Source: an uncultured Clostridium sp. (lineage in GTDB: Bacteria; Bacillota; Clostridia; Clostridiales; Clostridiaceae). From it: DNA of 32,458 nucleotides. Numbering within the stretch: the stretch's first letter is position 1; each line of letters starts with the position of its first letter. This document shows positions 18,601-25,115 of this stretch, one piece after another. Location of the stretch: NCBI RefSeq assembly GCF_900769625.1, contig NZ_CAAGHK010000037.1:1-32458 (forward strand), read 5' to 3'. The notes beneath the pieces are model-generated. The model was not told where the DNA came from. It saw only the letters and a program-made list of their open reading frames with translations, and ran no database searches. Both the position numbers and the translations under genes were made by a program.

Positions 18601-20635
18601 TAGAAAATACTTTCTGGCTGCCATCTGCATTTTTAACATTAATAAGTGTGTTGGCTAATGCACCATCAGACACTACTGTAATTGTTCTTTGAGCAGTTCC
18701 AATAGCTCCCCAGCTGTCTTTAACTGAGTATGTTATTGTCTGTGGACCCAGTCTGTTAGGATTAAATCCTGATACACTTACAGTAGATTTTTTGATATTT
18801 TTATCAATATCATCTTCTACAGTAATATCTGATAATAAGTCTGCATCTTTACCTATTGTTACAACAAGATTTTGATTGCTCCATTTAATTTCAGGAGCTC
18901 TATTAAGAAGATATTTAAATCCATTTTCTGTAAGTTCAAACCTTGCAGATTCTAAATTTTCTTTAGGGATACCATTGTTATATTCAAAATTAGCACCCTC
19001 AATACTTCCATCAATCAATAATTTTTCTGCAGAATAAGCATGGTAAATATGTATCTGGTCACCGAATTCAAATGCAATATTATTGAAATCATCAATTTTT
19101 TTATTATCTCCTCTATCAGAACCATTTATTGTAAGTCTATTCTTTAATGCACCACTTTTATTAAACAGACTTATTTCAAAATATTTGTCTGTCATCTTAT
19201 TATCAAATAATCTTGAATCTCTCTCGTAGATTTCTATTTTTTTAGTATCGGCATTAAATTTCATTTTAAATCTTATATCATTACCGTTATTATAAGTGAA
19301 TCCCTTAACAGTTAAAACATTTTTTGATATATTTTGATTTGAATTTGCTGCTCTTACATCATTTTCAGAATAAAGCTCGCTATCATCACTCATAAGATTT
19401 ATATCTCCATTGCTGTCAATATAATTAACATCCTGCGATTCATTTAAAGACTGCATTTCAGATTTTAAATACCTCACCATAGAAACAGTTCTGCCCCAGC
19501 TGTCAGATGCTTCATACCTTAACCCAATAGTATTACCTTCTCTATCTTTTTCTTCATAGATGGTAATATCATCATTTGATATGATTTCATCATGGTCATC
19601 AGTAACTGAAACTCCTTCAAGCTGTCTGCTTCTTTCTGTTAACAGACTTTCCATTGGCTCTAAGCCTGTTATTTCAGGAGCCTTATTATAAACAGAGTAT
19701 ATTCCATCTTCTTCAATTTTGAATCTTACATTAGAAATATAATCTGCATTGTCAACTCCATCAGAATAATCTTCATCTTCTTCCTTAACGTCACCAAATA
19801 CAGGTCCTTCTATATTAAAACCCTCACTCATAAATTCCATTGGATTTATTTCTAAAAAGTCACCATAAGAATATTTTAATTCTTTTAAGGCATCAAACTT
19901 TTCAGAATTTCCAGTGTCTTTTCCTTGAAGTTCTAATGATAACTTTTCTTTATTATCACTGTCTAGAACTCTCATTTTAAATACCACTTCATCTTCCTTA
20001 TCTGGCTGTATAGGTTCTGATGATTGATTATATACTGTAAATTTTGATGTTTCGTTATCAAGAGATATTGAAAATAATGATTTTCTAATCTTTTCATAAC
20101 TTTCTTCATCTACAGATTCAGTAAAAATATTAAATTCATTTTTTTCAACTACTGTAACATATCTTTCAAATGTATATGTTTCACCTGATTCATCACTTGC
20201 AGAATACATTAACTTATACTCTCCTGGAGTTGATGTATCAACTTCACCTTCAACAGACACTAAATCAGTTATATCATTTCCTTCAGAATCAGTTGCTGAT
20301 ATGTTAGTTTTGTAATCAAATTCTTCACCAGCATAAATTCTTATTTTTCTGAATCCTTCAATCTTACCCTTATTATCTTCATTTACATTGAAATCAATAT
20401 TTCCAGTTAATTTATTATTCAGGATACCATCTTCAAATACAGAACTTGTAACATCACTGTTTAAACTATTATTTTCTGACATCAGATCGGTTTCCTTATT
20501 CACAAACAATTTGCTGCTGTCAATGTCTTGACTTATTTCAACTTTTTTTGAAGCAGCATTAGCAAAATTAACAGGTACGAATTCTGTAAATGTTGATACT
20601 AAACATAAAATTGAAATTATCCTTTTCATTTTCAT
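9695..20635 (-). CDS. Giant secreted modular protein: Ig-like and mucin/carbohydrate-binding-like repeats
   Basis: The product is about 3646 residues and covers a third of the window. A signal peptide (1-27, ending FANA) is followed by about 13 Ig-like modules resembling DUF5011, most with a DDxD turn and a closing DSWGR-type motif. These alternate with about 13 modules of roughly 130 residues resembling PF03272 (FxIxFD ... DTGxS ... YGDxIxIxA ... IxGxI ... EDYSDGIDN ... NVRFKI ... YNKAP). Two doublets of adjacent binding modules (R6-R7 and R12-R13) break the alternation. Ser/Glu/Asp/Pro-rich inserts occur near residues 1320-1390, 1840-1890, 2165-2240, 2685-2730 and 3500-3595. The last 235 residues form a beta-rich terminal domain shared with three neighbours. 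No LPXTG, SLH or choline-binding anchor is seen. Start: an upstream ATG at 20671 has no ribosome binding site; AAGGGG at 20649-20654 serves the ATG at 20635, though 13 bases away. Likely a glycan-binding adhesin or fibre; the module families are my reading without a profile search. Confidence 0.85.
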   Translation of the reverse strand: MKMKRIISILCLVSTFTEFVPVNFANAASKKVEISQDIDSSKLFVNKETDLMSENNSLNSDVTSSVFEDGILNNKLTGNIDFNVNEDNKGKIEGFRKIRIYAGEEFDYKTNISATDSEGNDITDLVSVEGEVDTSTPGEYKLMYSASDESGETYTFERYVTVVEKNEFNIFTESVDEESYEKIRKSLFSISLDNETSKFTVYNQSSEPIQPDKEDEVVFKMRVLDSDNKEKLSLELQGKDTGNSEKFDALKELKYSYGDFLEINPMEFMSEGFNIEGPVFGDVKEEDEDYSDGVDNADYISNVRFKIEEDGIYSVYNKAPEITGLEPMESLLTERSRQLEGVSVTDDHDEIISNDDITIYEEKDREGNTIGLRYEASDSWGRTVSMVRYLKSEMQSLNESQDVNYIDSNGDINLMSDDSELYSENDVRAANSNQNISKNVLTVKGFTYNNGNDIRFKMKFNADTKKIEIYERDSRLFDNKMTDKYFEISLFNKSGALKNRLTINGSDRGDNKKIDDFNNIAFEFGDQIHIYHAYSAEKLLIDGSIEGANFEYNNGIPKENLESARFELTENGFKYLLNRAPEIKWSNQNLVVTIGKDADLLSDITVEDDIDKNIKKSTVSVSGFNPNRLGPQTITYSVKDSWGAIGTAQRTITVVSDGALANTLINVKNADGSQKVFSIGFDDVDKKLLITNNSDVALDPSNANNTVFTIKIISKAGITRKELKLAGSATGNSPAVLSLNNYKYTVGDYIELWSPNYEKNFNIEGNILQDSNIKEDYSKGIKNEDFIKNVRFKIDSDVLFAEYNKAPTIVFEKDLTIKRGETFNPLDFVNKIDDDHDNLNKNLIKTSYDEYEFDEVGDHKVIYTITDKWGRTTEETRYITVLEKNELEKNRIYFLNQNSYDATTSSAIFILSFDDLENRLDAEIKGNDFVSGQGNAKAFEISIFNSQGEPKASSTIRYNEQIDANALSAILEEEIEHGDMINFYAYDYKKVIIEGSVFDKSKNNLGENGYKFTEQDKIVNTRFKVTADGLEEIYNNAPQIIGATATSVMKNSEFRPLDGITVEDDHDKNISVNDIDVIGEINTSIAGYQSITYRLTDSWGRTREVIRQVFVKPLAENNRIVLKNSEGQDAFKLGFDFNTMKFKIESTTSSGVRLDATNDDKVFSLTVRKPNGEVAETLELNGNDTGDSHKITEFKERTNLMIGSQLSIWAKNSRNLRVEGEIIKPNDVPENYNDGIDNEEYMNNVRFVGTPDGMQVIYNKAPKLTLPVDTNPPYVLYKGDDYRVKLLEGVSVTDPNQNSFDAGIGTKDIKIKLKKVISEGESSGNTSGSSQEQQPSTISGEGSSEDNSGENSTETESDSDGGINSEEPSTPSAPDSENGSSDSNAENSDGFIELDKLNDLDLYDVYYTAVDSWGRESETKTRRILFKTSIDRNIISFSGYSRGVGDYTVFKVGFDSTNMRMTLLEQQPKKIHVHGDRLNFYIITLYSANHEQKIQVTLTAEDLGTSPKLNALKEKSFAYGDYFTIYAFQSRRVAIDGPVRNEIEDYRNGVDMSDDFKYTRFYITEAGLESRLVPDGMGEYDSLIEFLGTNGGIPFKMKFNHEDRSVTYPSTNEFFNYNDKNIRNVLRLNINRNGTLRTFHFDGNDDRVKDDVRRVFGNDLNKGSFTDGDYLNFEYLNIPAHIVGLRIQGKISEENKNYTEKLLSRDDAKNVRFYLRSNGQQKYLDPVYNYAPTFTTVINGKEVDGLQDLNIYEDQVEAYRNLEKLKEDIKVKDDIDKDKDVKDFTVSGPTQNGTNTTLNGIGKYVYTYTARDSWGREARVTRNVYVRPNVYKNKITLYPKEVSTGSDEIVGEDSSAGIDSNSSETEEYDDSEVGSGDGENDEEDGEITPIPEANKPAFEIVLDNDTHRYVVKNKSDKPINEALGNKPAFAITIYNGQNNNVRKSIELTGLDTGESETLNELNEVEFQYGDTIRVWAADAQSLRIDGEIEKNVVDATTDLPHNEDELKFTNVDYAVGTDNQNYYKNVAFKTSERKLTAYYNKAPKIKIENLKENNQLDILFGTTVNLRNGVTIIDDRDINNSLMSRLEITGDDDITSNEIGSHNVVYTVTDTWGRSTSIDVTVNIVSNMRDNQINVYNENNLKFGLKLNISTNRFEVVKNGSSQDRNDTTTENAPDSGTEEASSLLRSAAENENSQPEGDLGESSQPGDSENNVGTPEEPSNPDNSGGSGNQQPNEPQEPAKDVEVRITVTNRNGDKKGEVSLSKEELNNTDNLEPLTKINIFNDDIVSFYAKGQNDIRITGNIINNTDNHDFSQGFGTLNYDDVKFKITNQGFDLMKHRELEIQFSGDLTINRGDKSALFQNFEVKYKDNLQVESLLNIQTEVKNVDIFEVGVYEAEYIVTDVWGRKISASRTVTVAERNKLEHNRIVLRDINNTDSNSNKLMEFYIDTINNRIITKRFKENNYTGNQSEEKTLIQLTLYDDAGRTKDSIEVTPQNLDNLKDRSISYDDGDLIGLSVYDYSKGFYIDGDIQGTIKNLKPNYKNGAASQDHVDNVRFKIIDENQGVKAIYNNAPVITIDRDLTIFKDEAPDLYSGVKVSDNDEYDKDVGLADIVIETNLDITTIGEYEAKYTVQDTWGRKAEAIRKIIVKSSLMNNKIEFYRKNDKKNSVFDITINLNDRKFVVKKNSQVLRQIRREAARTSNSNNSTTSGGATVTTPGMAVVNPNKPIEGMEYQFKLFDENGVLKKTLSITTDDMSNGNINSLLEEFNNTKFEFGDYISVYAKPDENNVRITGNIDILNNIDEDYSDGIDNLDYMYNVRFKINEDAMDAVYNEAPTLRLLNPNQVMEVFCGDDHDYGAETEISDDHDLDIGSDNITISKEDKEKMAELGKHTITLILTDSWGRSVSVDRTYIVKPSIGRNTIVFEGTKKINSNYKNADTFSLVFDHDKRKIKMERINNDMTFHSDSYGIWYYKLYVYSKDGRTTKFSAELMGDETSTSGKLNKLLDGLDFEYGDYIRMEAKHAFKVKINGPVRNQLEDYSDGAQFGDDFQHTKFIITPGGLESVFAPDTLNADESLIEFIGTNGGTPFKIKFNHTNNRVSFPSTTEFYYYDAGNAPAFKVKYYDSSTKSLHEYISNGRDHTVNSELQQKLNQGFKEGDYLTFEYLNIPDHFYGLRLTGAVQFEDNADEDLVNEDYSDGIQNKRNLTEVRFYLNKDGKKAIVPVRVPAPVIKGAEDIDVLQGESFNIKKDVIAMDADGVTVLTPRMTVTGDNNLTRSVDRDGNLNTSRIGLYYVKYEVKNDAGITTTVYRNIRVYTNAEITIQLGQGEEYINMELGAYATTEAQVQYLKPYGRAQQIEGDVRTDISDRITVDVSRLNTEETGKYPVVYSVINDFGKLSKLEVNVYVTRTISVTVQQDIPFQVVTNLLDKEADPFVSGIMKIQNNRTSDVRVSVESFSKEGNTGGLEIVAPEEYGDWNDLTAEESMTKMALGMFIKSGFKEYADAPDSGEGPGTDDSNPGDDSGNDSGDGSEDGDSSDSNEDNTEEDTGDEASRVSSDETDEEQAGDDADNGTPEGSEAEPDTGETENKNNLTWLIPDETQPKFMGTLPRAESLDTPSEGRLSFTSRHGKNFIGGTSTGRFRLVFKFE
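10950..11890 (-). repeat. Module doublet, copy B (R12-R13 of the giant protein)
   Basis: This stretch encodes two adjacent binding-like modules with no Ig-like module between them. Its second module opens SLIEFIGTNGGTPFKIKFNH, closely matching SLIEFLGTNGGIPFKMKFNH in the doublet at 15450-16345. The first modules also match (RNQLEDYSDG against RNEIEDYRNG). It is an internal duplication of a two-module block about 4.5 kb apart. Confidence 0.8.
15450..16345 (-). repeat. Module doublet, copy A (R6-R7 of the giant protein)
   Basis: This is the partner of the doublet at 10950-11890. Shared features are GPVRN near the end of the first module, the junction SLIEF[LI]GTNGG and LNIP in the second module (YLNIPAHIVGLRIQG against YLNIPDHFYGLRLTG). 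DNA similarity is visible but diverged, so the duplication is not recent. Confidence 0.8.
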
Positions 20636-20712
20636 GTCATGAAATATGCCCCTTTCTTTTGAATTTTTCATGTATAGTTATGGTTTATTAAATACATAAT
20701 TTTACACGAAAT

Positions 20713-20756
20713 ATATATATAAAATGAATTGTTCAATAGTAACTATTGAAAATTCA
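20713..20756 (-). terminator. Hairpin between the giant gene and the upstream gene
   Basis: Outer arms TGAATT and AATTCA (20725-20730, 20751-20756) and inner arms TTCAATAG and CTATTGAA (20732-20739, 20743-20750) form a stem with one mismatch and a three-base loop. On the - strand TTTTATATATAT follows. It may end or attenuate the transcript of the gene at 20795-21562 before the giant gene. Confidence 0.55.
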
Positions 20757-20794
20757 TAGAACTTTTAAATATATAATTCAAATTCAAAATAAGT

Positions 20795-21562
20795 TTATTC
20801 CTTTATGGAAAATTCAAATTCTGCTATGAATTCAGAAGATGCTTTAGTTTTCTTTTCTACTGATTCATATTGTGGAATTTCCCATCTTTCCGCATCAAAC
20901 TTAATCAATTTTGCTTCGTTTGTTGTCAATTCACATAATAAATTTTTACTAGAATCTTGGAGATTTTCTGTCAAGTCCACTGGTGCAAATGGCTCTTTAC
21001 TAATATTAATAGCATATTTGTCTTTTAATGTTCCCATTTTTAATTCCATCTGGACATTTCCATCTCCTTGAACCACTTTTCCTACATGCAGTATGTCAGT
21101 ATCTTCTTCATTTCCAACAGTTTCATCTCTCTCGAAAGATTTTATTCTTACATCCAATGTTTTTGTCCCATTATTCTTTATTGAATATGTTGGAGAATAA
21201 AAACTTCCAAATTGCGAATAACTGCTATGAAGAACCATAAATTCCATTTCAAGAGGAACTGTTACTGATATAGTGTAGTATTCATCTTCTTGTGGTATAT
21301 GTCCTTCGATATCTTCTATATCTTTAAACCGATTTGGATCCCATTCCCCAATCTGCCCATCTAATGTAGTACTATGTTCTTCTGGGTCTGGATTATATTT
21401 TACATGTGGTTCGTTTGAATCACCACTTGAATTTCCTCCAGCATCACTTTCAACACCAGAAGAACCTTCTACAGGAGTAGTTGCAAATGTGTTCATAGGA
21501 TTAAATCCAACACTCAGTAAAGCACAAATACACACAAAGTATTTAAAATTATTTTTTTTCAT
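20795..21562 (-). CDS. Small secreted protein with the shared terminal beta domain
   Basis: The product is 255 residues. A signal peptide ends near TFA (27). A Ser/Gly/Glu-rich spacer (about 28-80) precedes a beta-rich domain (about 95-255) that opens YTISVTVPLEMEFMV, continues YSIKNNGTKTLDVRIKSFERD and closes FIAEFEFSIKE. The same order, a VTVP-type strand followed by a Y.I.N....V.V..F block and an FxxxFxI end, occurs in the C-termini of the giant protein and of the proteins at 22252-24429 and 25116-25829. No anchor is present. AAGGATG lies eight bases before the start. By analogy with small WxL proteins it may dock the giant protein or coat the wall; this is inference. Confidence 0.8.
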   Translation of the reverse strand: MKKNNFKYFVCICALLSVGFNPMNTFATTPVEGSSGVESDAGGNSSGDSNEPHVKYNPDPEEHSTTLDGQIGEWDPNRFKDIEDIEGHIPQEDEYYTISVTVPLEMEFMVLHSSYSQFGSFYSPTYSIKNNGTKTLDVRIKSFERDETVGNEEDTDILHVGKVVQGDGNVQMELKMGTLKDKYAINISKEPFAPVDLTENLQDSSKNLLCELTTNEAKLIKFDAERWEIPQYESVEKKTKASSEFIAEFEFSIKE

Positions 21563-21694
21563 AGAATTATCATCCTTAATTTTTATAATTTTATATACTA
21601 ATTTAATAATACTTTACTGGAATTTTATAAGAATCATAAATTTTATTACTTTTTACTGTATTTTAAATTTACTATTTCTTATCTGTAAAGAAAA

Positions 21695-22207
21695 TTAATT
21701 CTCAATGCTTATAATCAATTTTGCAGCACTTCTTCCCTTATATTCTCCAGTTTCAGTATCGTATGCATTTATTATTGCTGTTGCATCATATTCTCCTTTT
21801 TTTAACTTGCTGCTTAACCTTGCATTTTCTATATAATGCATAGGTTCAATCTTTCCAGATTTAAATATTGTTTTTCCATCGCTGTCTAGTTTTATTTCAA
21901 CTTCAATGGAATATTTATTATATGGTGGATTTGCAATTCTAAGATTACCTTCTGATTTTCCATTTTCAAAGATAGGTCTAGAATTGATTTCAAAGGAAAA
22001 TGCTGATTCATCAGCTTTTCTCTGCATAATTGCCTTTATTTCTTCTTCTGTATATCCAGAAATTACTCCTTCCTGAATAATTCCACCAATTACATTTGGT
22101 TTATTTTTCTTATTATAGGCCGTTATAACAGCAATACCAGCTGCTACTGATATTAGCAGCGCTGGTATTATAATTTTTTTTGATGCATATACTTGTTTAA
22201 TATTCAT
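21695..22207 (-). CDS. Membrane-anchored small beta-domain protein, paralogue 2
   Basis: The product is 170 residues. A basic N-terminus and one helix (about 12-30) suggest a signal anchor. A short helical stretch YTEEEIKAIMQRKADES (about 52-68) precedes an extracellular beta domain with FSFEINSRPIFENG, LRIANPPYNKYSIEVEIKL, IEPMHYIENARL and LKKGEYDATAIINAYDTETGEYKG. The protein at 24499-24999 matches it along almost the whole length (TEEELKALLQKQVDES, LKKGEHKAEAEITAYNQMTGE), so the two are paralogues. AGGATG precedes the start; the upstream gene ends 44 bases before it, so they are probably co-transcribed. Its repeated position next to terminal-domain proteins suggests it is a membrane partner of them. 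Function is unknown. Confidence 0.82.
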   Translation of the reverse strand: MNIKQVYASKKIIIPALLISVAAGIAVITAYNKKNKPNVIGGIIQEGVISGYTEEEIKAIMQRKADESAFSFEINSRPIFENGKSEGNLRIANPPYNKYSIEVEIKLDSDGKTIFKSGKIEPMHYIENARLSSKLKKGEYDATAIINAYDTETGEYKGRSAAKLIISIEN

Positions 22208-22251
22208 ATATTTATCACATCCTGATTAAAACAAATTAAAAACTTTTAAAT

Positions 22252-24429
22252 CTAGTCTTCCTTTTTATTAATTTTAAATAATAATGTAAATTTATCACTT
22301 ACCCCATTCTTATCAACTTCTTGATCCTTACCTCTACCAGCTTCACCTAATAATTGAATGCTCTTAGTTTTTGCTGCTGGTATATCTATAAGCTTTTCAG
22401 GTTGAGTAATTTGTGCACCCAAGTCTACTATTCTATCTCCTTGAATATATAGATGTATATTAGATCTATCAAGGTTATTTATTTCAGTATTCTTTGGATG
22501 TATAGCAATACCTCTTGATAAGCTTGCATGTCTAAATTCAGAAATTGATACTTCTATATCACATGAACTGCTGTTTTTGATTTCATATACTCCACTTTTG
22601 AATGCACTATTCTGATCAACTGCAAATGAAAGACTAGTAGGAATTTCAACTTGAATTTTCCCTTCTGGTGCTTCACCATCAGCATTATCAATACTTCCAT
22701 CTACAGTAACCACTGCTGAAAGTGTATCACTTTCATTTCCTGATAATGTATGAGTATTGCTATTACTGATTCTTGCCATTCTGCTTCTTATTGATGTATT
22801 TTCTTCAGAATTAGTTTTTTCAATGCTTCTTGCAGAGTTCCTTGATGATATAAATCTTCCCTCATTTTCTGAATATGCACTTATTTCTTCTCCATCATTG
22901 ATAGATGCAGTGCTTATTTCTTCAGTTTTTTCTTTTTCATCATTGTCTGAAGAATTTTCTGATTTTGATTTATTGACTGGTTTTTTTACAGTTACAGTAA
23001 ATTCTCTGCTTATTATTTCTTCATATTTATTTGTAATCTGCGCTTTTACTGTATATATTCCTTCTGTGTTAGTATCAACATTTATATTATCAAAAGTAAT
23101 TTTATCTGTAATATCTTCCCCATCAAAATCAACTGCTTTAAGATTTAAATCTTTAACAGCATTGAAAGTATGCCCTAGATTTACTTCTATATTTTCTCCT
23201 TTTAATGAAGTTTTATCATTATTTTTAATTTTGAAAGACTGAGAATAAATTGTTTTTCCTATTTCTGTATAATTTTCATCAGGGCCTGTAGATAATTGAA
23301 CATCTCCTACAATACGTATTTCATATTTCCCATTGCCACTAGTAGGAAGATATATTTTTTTATATTCATTTTTATCAATATCTTGTGTATAAATATTTTT
23401 CTCATTCTTATATAGAGCTATTTTCAAATTTGAAGCTGCACTATCTACGTCTTCAAACGTAAAATCAGTTACAATTCTTTCTTTTGCTGTTTGTTCTACA
23501 TAAGAAAAGTTTTTAACTACAGGTTCTGTCTTTAATATATCAACTGTAGTAATGTTGTCAGTGCTTACTAAAGTATTATCTGACATTAAAATATAACCAA
23601 GTTTATATTCTTTTTTACCAAGTATATCATCTGCTTTAACAATAACTTTATAATTCTGTTTCTTTGATAACAAAGAAAGTAATCCTTTTTTTCCCTTGTA
23701 TATTGGATATTCTTTTCCATTAATCAGTACTGTTTTTGCTGTAACCTTTTTCTTTGAAACATCTAATGATAAATCAAATGTTATAGTACCATTCTTTTCA
23801 ACTCCATATTCAACGGCTTCAAATGAATTAACATCTACATTTAATTCTCTTTCTTCTACATTTACATAGAAATTCTTCTGGATAATAGATCCATTACTTA
23901 AATTAATTAAAGCTCTAACGGAATATTTTCCTGGTTCACTGCTGTTTACTGTATTACTATCAATTATTACTTTTGATGTTATATCAGTACCATCAATGTC
24001 TGCTGCTTTAATATTTAAAGATGTCATTGGATCAAAATCATCATCTTCTGCAATAGTTATATCTCTTCCTGATAGATAAGATTTATTTTCATATGATGAT
24101 GTTGAAGGTGATGGATTTGAAGATGAAGATTTTGTTTCTTCAGTTTCTTCTACATCAGTATAATCATCTCCGAGTACATAAGATGACATTTCAACATCTT
24201 CTGACGGCTCTCCAACTGCATCTGTTTCTATTATACCTCTATTAGCTAACACTTCTTCTTCAATTCTCGAAGATTCAGCATTTTTTGCTTTTTCATTTGT
24301 ATACTTCTGGTACATTGCACCAGAACCACCTACTAGAAAAAGGAGACCACTGATTAAAATATATTTGGTGATTTTATATTTAGACACAATCATTACACTG
24401 CGTCTTACAACCTGCTGTATTTTTTTCAT
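22252..24429 (-). CDS. Membrane-anchored Ig-like protein with the shared terminal beta domain
   Basis: The product is 725 residues. The N-terminus has a basic stretch and one helix (about 24-41) without a clear cleavage site, so it is probably a signal anchor. A Ser-rich linker (about 95-115) leads to an Ig-like/DUF5011-like module (about 115-195, AADIDGTDITSKV and SSEPGKYSVRA). Then come a beta-rich middle region, a second similar module (about 408-481, AVDFDGEDITDKI and NTEGIYTVKA) and a charged linker. The terminal domain (about 559-725) opens LSGNESDTLS and ends FTLLFKINKKED. That domain is the closest match to the whole mature protein at 25116-25829. GGAGGAG lies before the start. The gene sits between the two small anchored paralogues and could bridge membrane and surface. 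Confidence 0.82.
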   Translation of the reverse strand: MKKIQQVVRRSVMIVSKYKITKYILISGLLFLVGGSGAMYQKYTNEKAKNAESSRIEEEVLANRGIIETDAVGEPSEDVEMSSYVLGDDYTDVEETEETKSSSSNPSPSTSSYENKSYLSGRDITIAEDDDFDPMTSLNIKAADIDGTDITSKVIIDSNTVNSSEPGKYSVRALINLSNGSIIQKNFYVNVEERELNVDVNSFEAVEYGVEKNGTITFDLSLDVSKKKVTAKTVLINGKEYPIYKGKKGLLSLLSKKQNYKVIVKADDILGKKEYKLGYILMSDNTLVSTDNITTVDILKTEPVVKNFSYVEQTAKERIVTDFTFEDVDSAASNLKIALYKNEKNIYTQDIDKNEYKKIYLPTSGNGKYEIRIVGDVQLSTGPDENYTEIGKTIYSQSFKIKNNDKTSLKGENIEVNLGHTFNAVKDLNLKAVDFDGEDITDKITFDNINVDTNTEGIYTVKAQITNKYEEIISREFTVTVKKPVNKSKSENSSDNDEKEKTEEISTASINDGEEISAYSENEGRFISSRNSARSIEKTNSEENTSIRSRMARISNSNTHTLSGNESDTLSAVVTVDGSIDNADGEAPEGKIQVEIPTSLSFAVDQNSAFKSGVYEIKNSSSCDIEVSISEFRHASLSRGIAIHPKNTEINNLDRSNIHLYIQGDRIVDLGAQITQPEKLIDIPAAKTKSIQLLGEAGRGKDQEVDKNGVSDKFTLLFKINKKED

Positions 24430-24498
24430 TTCTCCTCCAAAAGCATTATTATTTTAATTTTATAATTAAAGGAGAGCAAAAAATAAGTTATATTATGT

Positions 24499-24999
24499 TT
24501 ATTCAGATGTTATAAGCATTTCAACTGACACTTTACCTACAAGTTCGCCTGTCATTTGATTGTATGCTGTTATTTCAGCTTCTGCCTTATGTTCACCCTT
24601 TTTTAAGGCTTTCCCTAAAAGTTCAATTTCCCCTATATACTGATTAGGAGATATTTTTTCAGTTCTTATTATTGTTTTACCACCCAGCGTTACTACAAGA
24701 TCTAAATTATGTGCACTATATTTAGGATTAACAAACATTATATTTCCTTTTTTACCTTCAAATTTAGGCTCTGAATATATACTGAATGCTACCTTAGATT
24801 CATCAACTTGTTTCTGCAATAATGCTTTAAGTTCTTCCTCTGTTAAAGTGGGATCTACTCCTTCTCCAAGGATATATCCTGAAAGACCTGATGGATTCAG
24901 ATTCTGCTGATTTTTATTGTGTAAATATATCCCACCAGCAATAGCTCCTACTGTCAGGGTTAATCCAATTAACATAATACATATCTTTTTCCTGCTCAT
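24499..24999 (-). CDS. Membrane-anchored small beta-domain protein, paralogue 1
   Basis: The product is 166 residues: basic start MSRKKI, one helix (about 6-25), the helical stretch TEEELKALLQKQVDES (about 52-67), then a beta domain (about 68-166) with IMFVNPKYSAHNLDLVVTL and LKKGEHKAEAEITAYNQMTGE. It is the paralogue of the protein at 21695-22207; both share GYILGEG/GGIIQEG-type spacers after the helix. AAGGAG at 25010-25015 sets the start. The gene follows the 25116-25829 gene after a gap of 116 bases holding a perfect hairpin, and precedes the 22252-24429 gene by 69 bases. Function unknown; likely an exported, membrane-held partner of the terminal-domain proteins. Confidence 0.82.
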   Translation of the reverse strand: MSRKKICIMLIGLTLTVGAIAGGIYLHNKNQQNLNPSGLSGYILGEGVDPTLTEEELKALLQKQVDESKVAFSIYSEPKFEGKKGNIMFVNPKYSAHNLDLVVTLGGKTIIRTEKISPNQYIGEIELLGKALKKGEHKAEAEITAYNQMTGELVGKVSVEMLITSE

Positions 25000-25049
25000 A
25001 TAAATAAATCTCCTTTAATTAATTATCTAAAGCAAAATTTCTTTATATT

Positions 25050-25086
25050 AACAAATCCATAATAAAATACTTATTATGGATTTGTT
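25050..25086 (-). terminator. Perfect 16-base hairpin between the first two surface genes
   Basis: Arms 25050-25065 and 25071-25086 pair perfectly around a five-base loop. No T run follows on either strand (AATATAAAG on the - strand). It may therefore act as a processing or stability element that favours the first transcript, or as a leaky terminator, rather than as a full stop. Confidence 0.55.
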
Positions 25087-25115
25087 TAATTTAATATATT
25101 GAAATTATTTGAATA

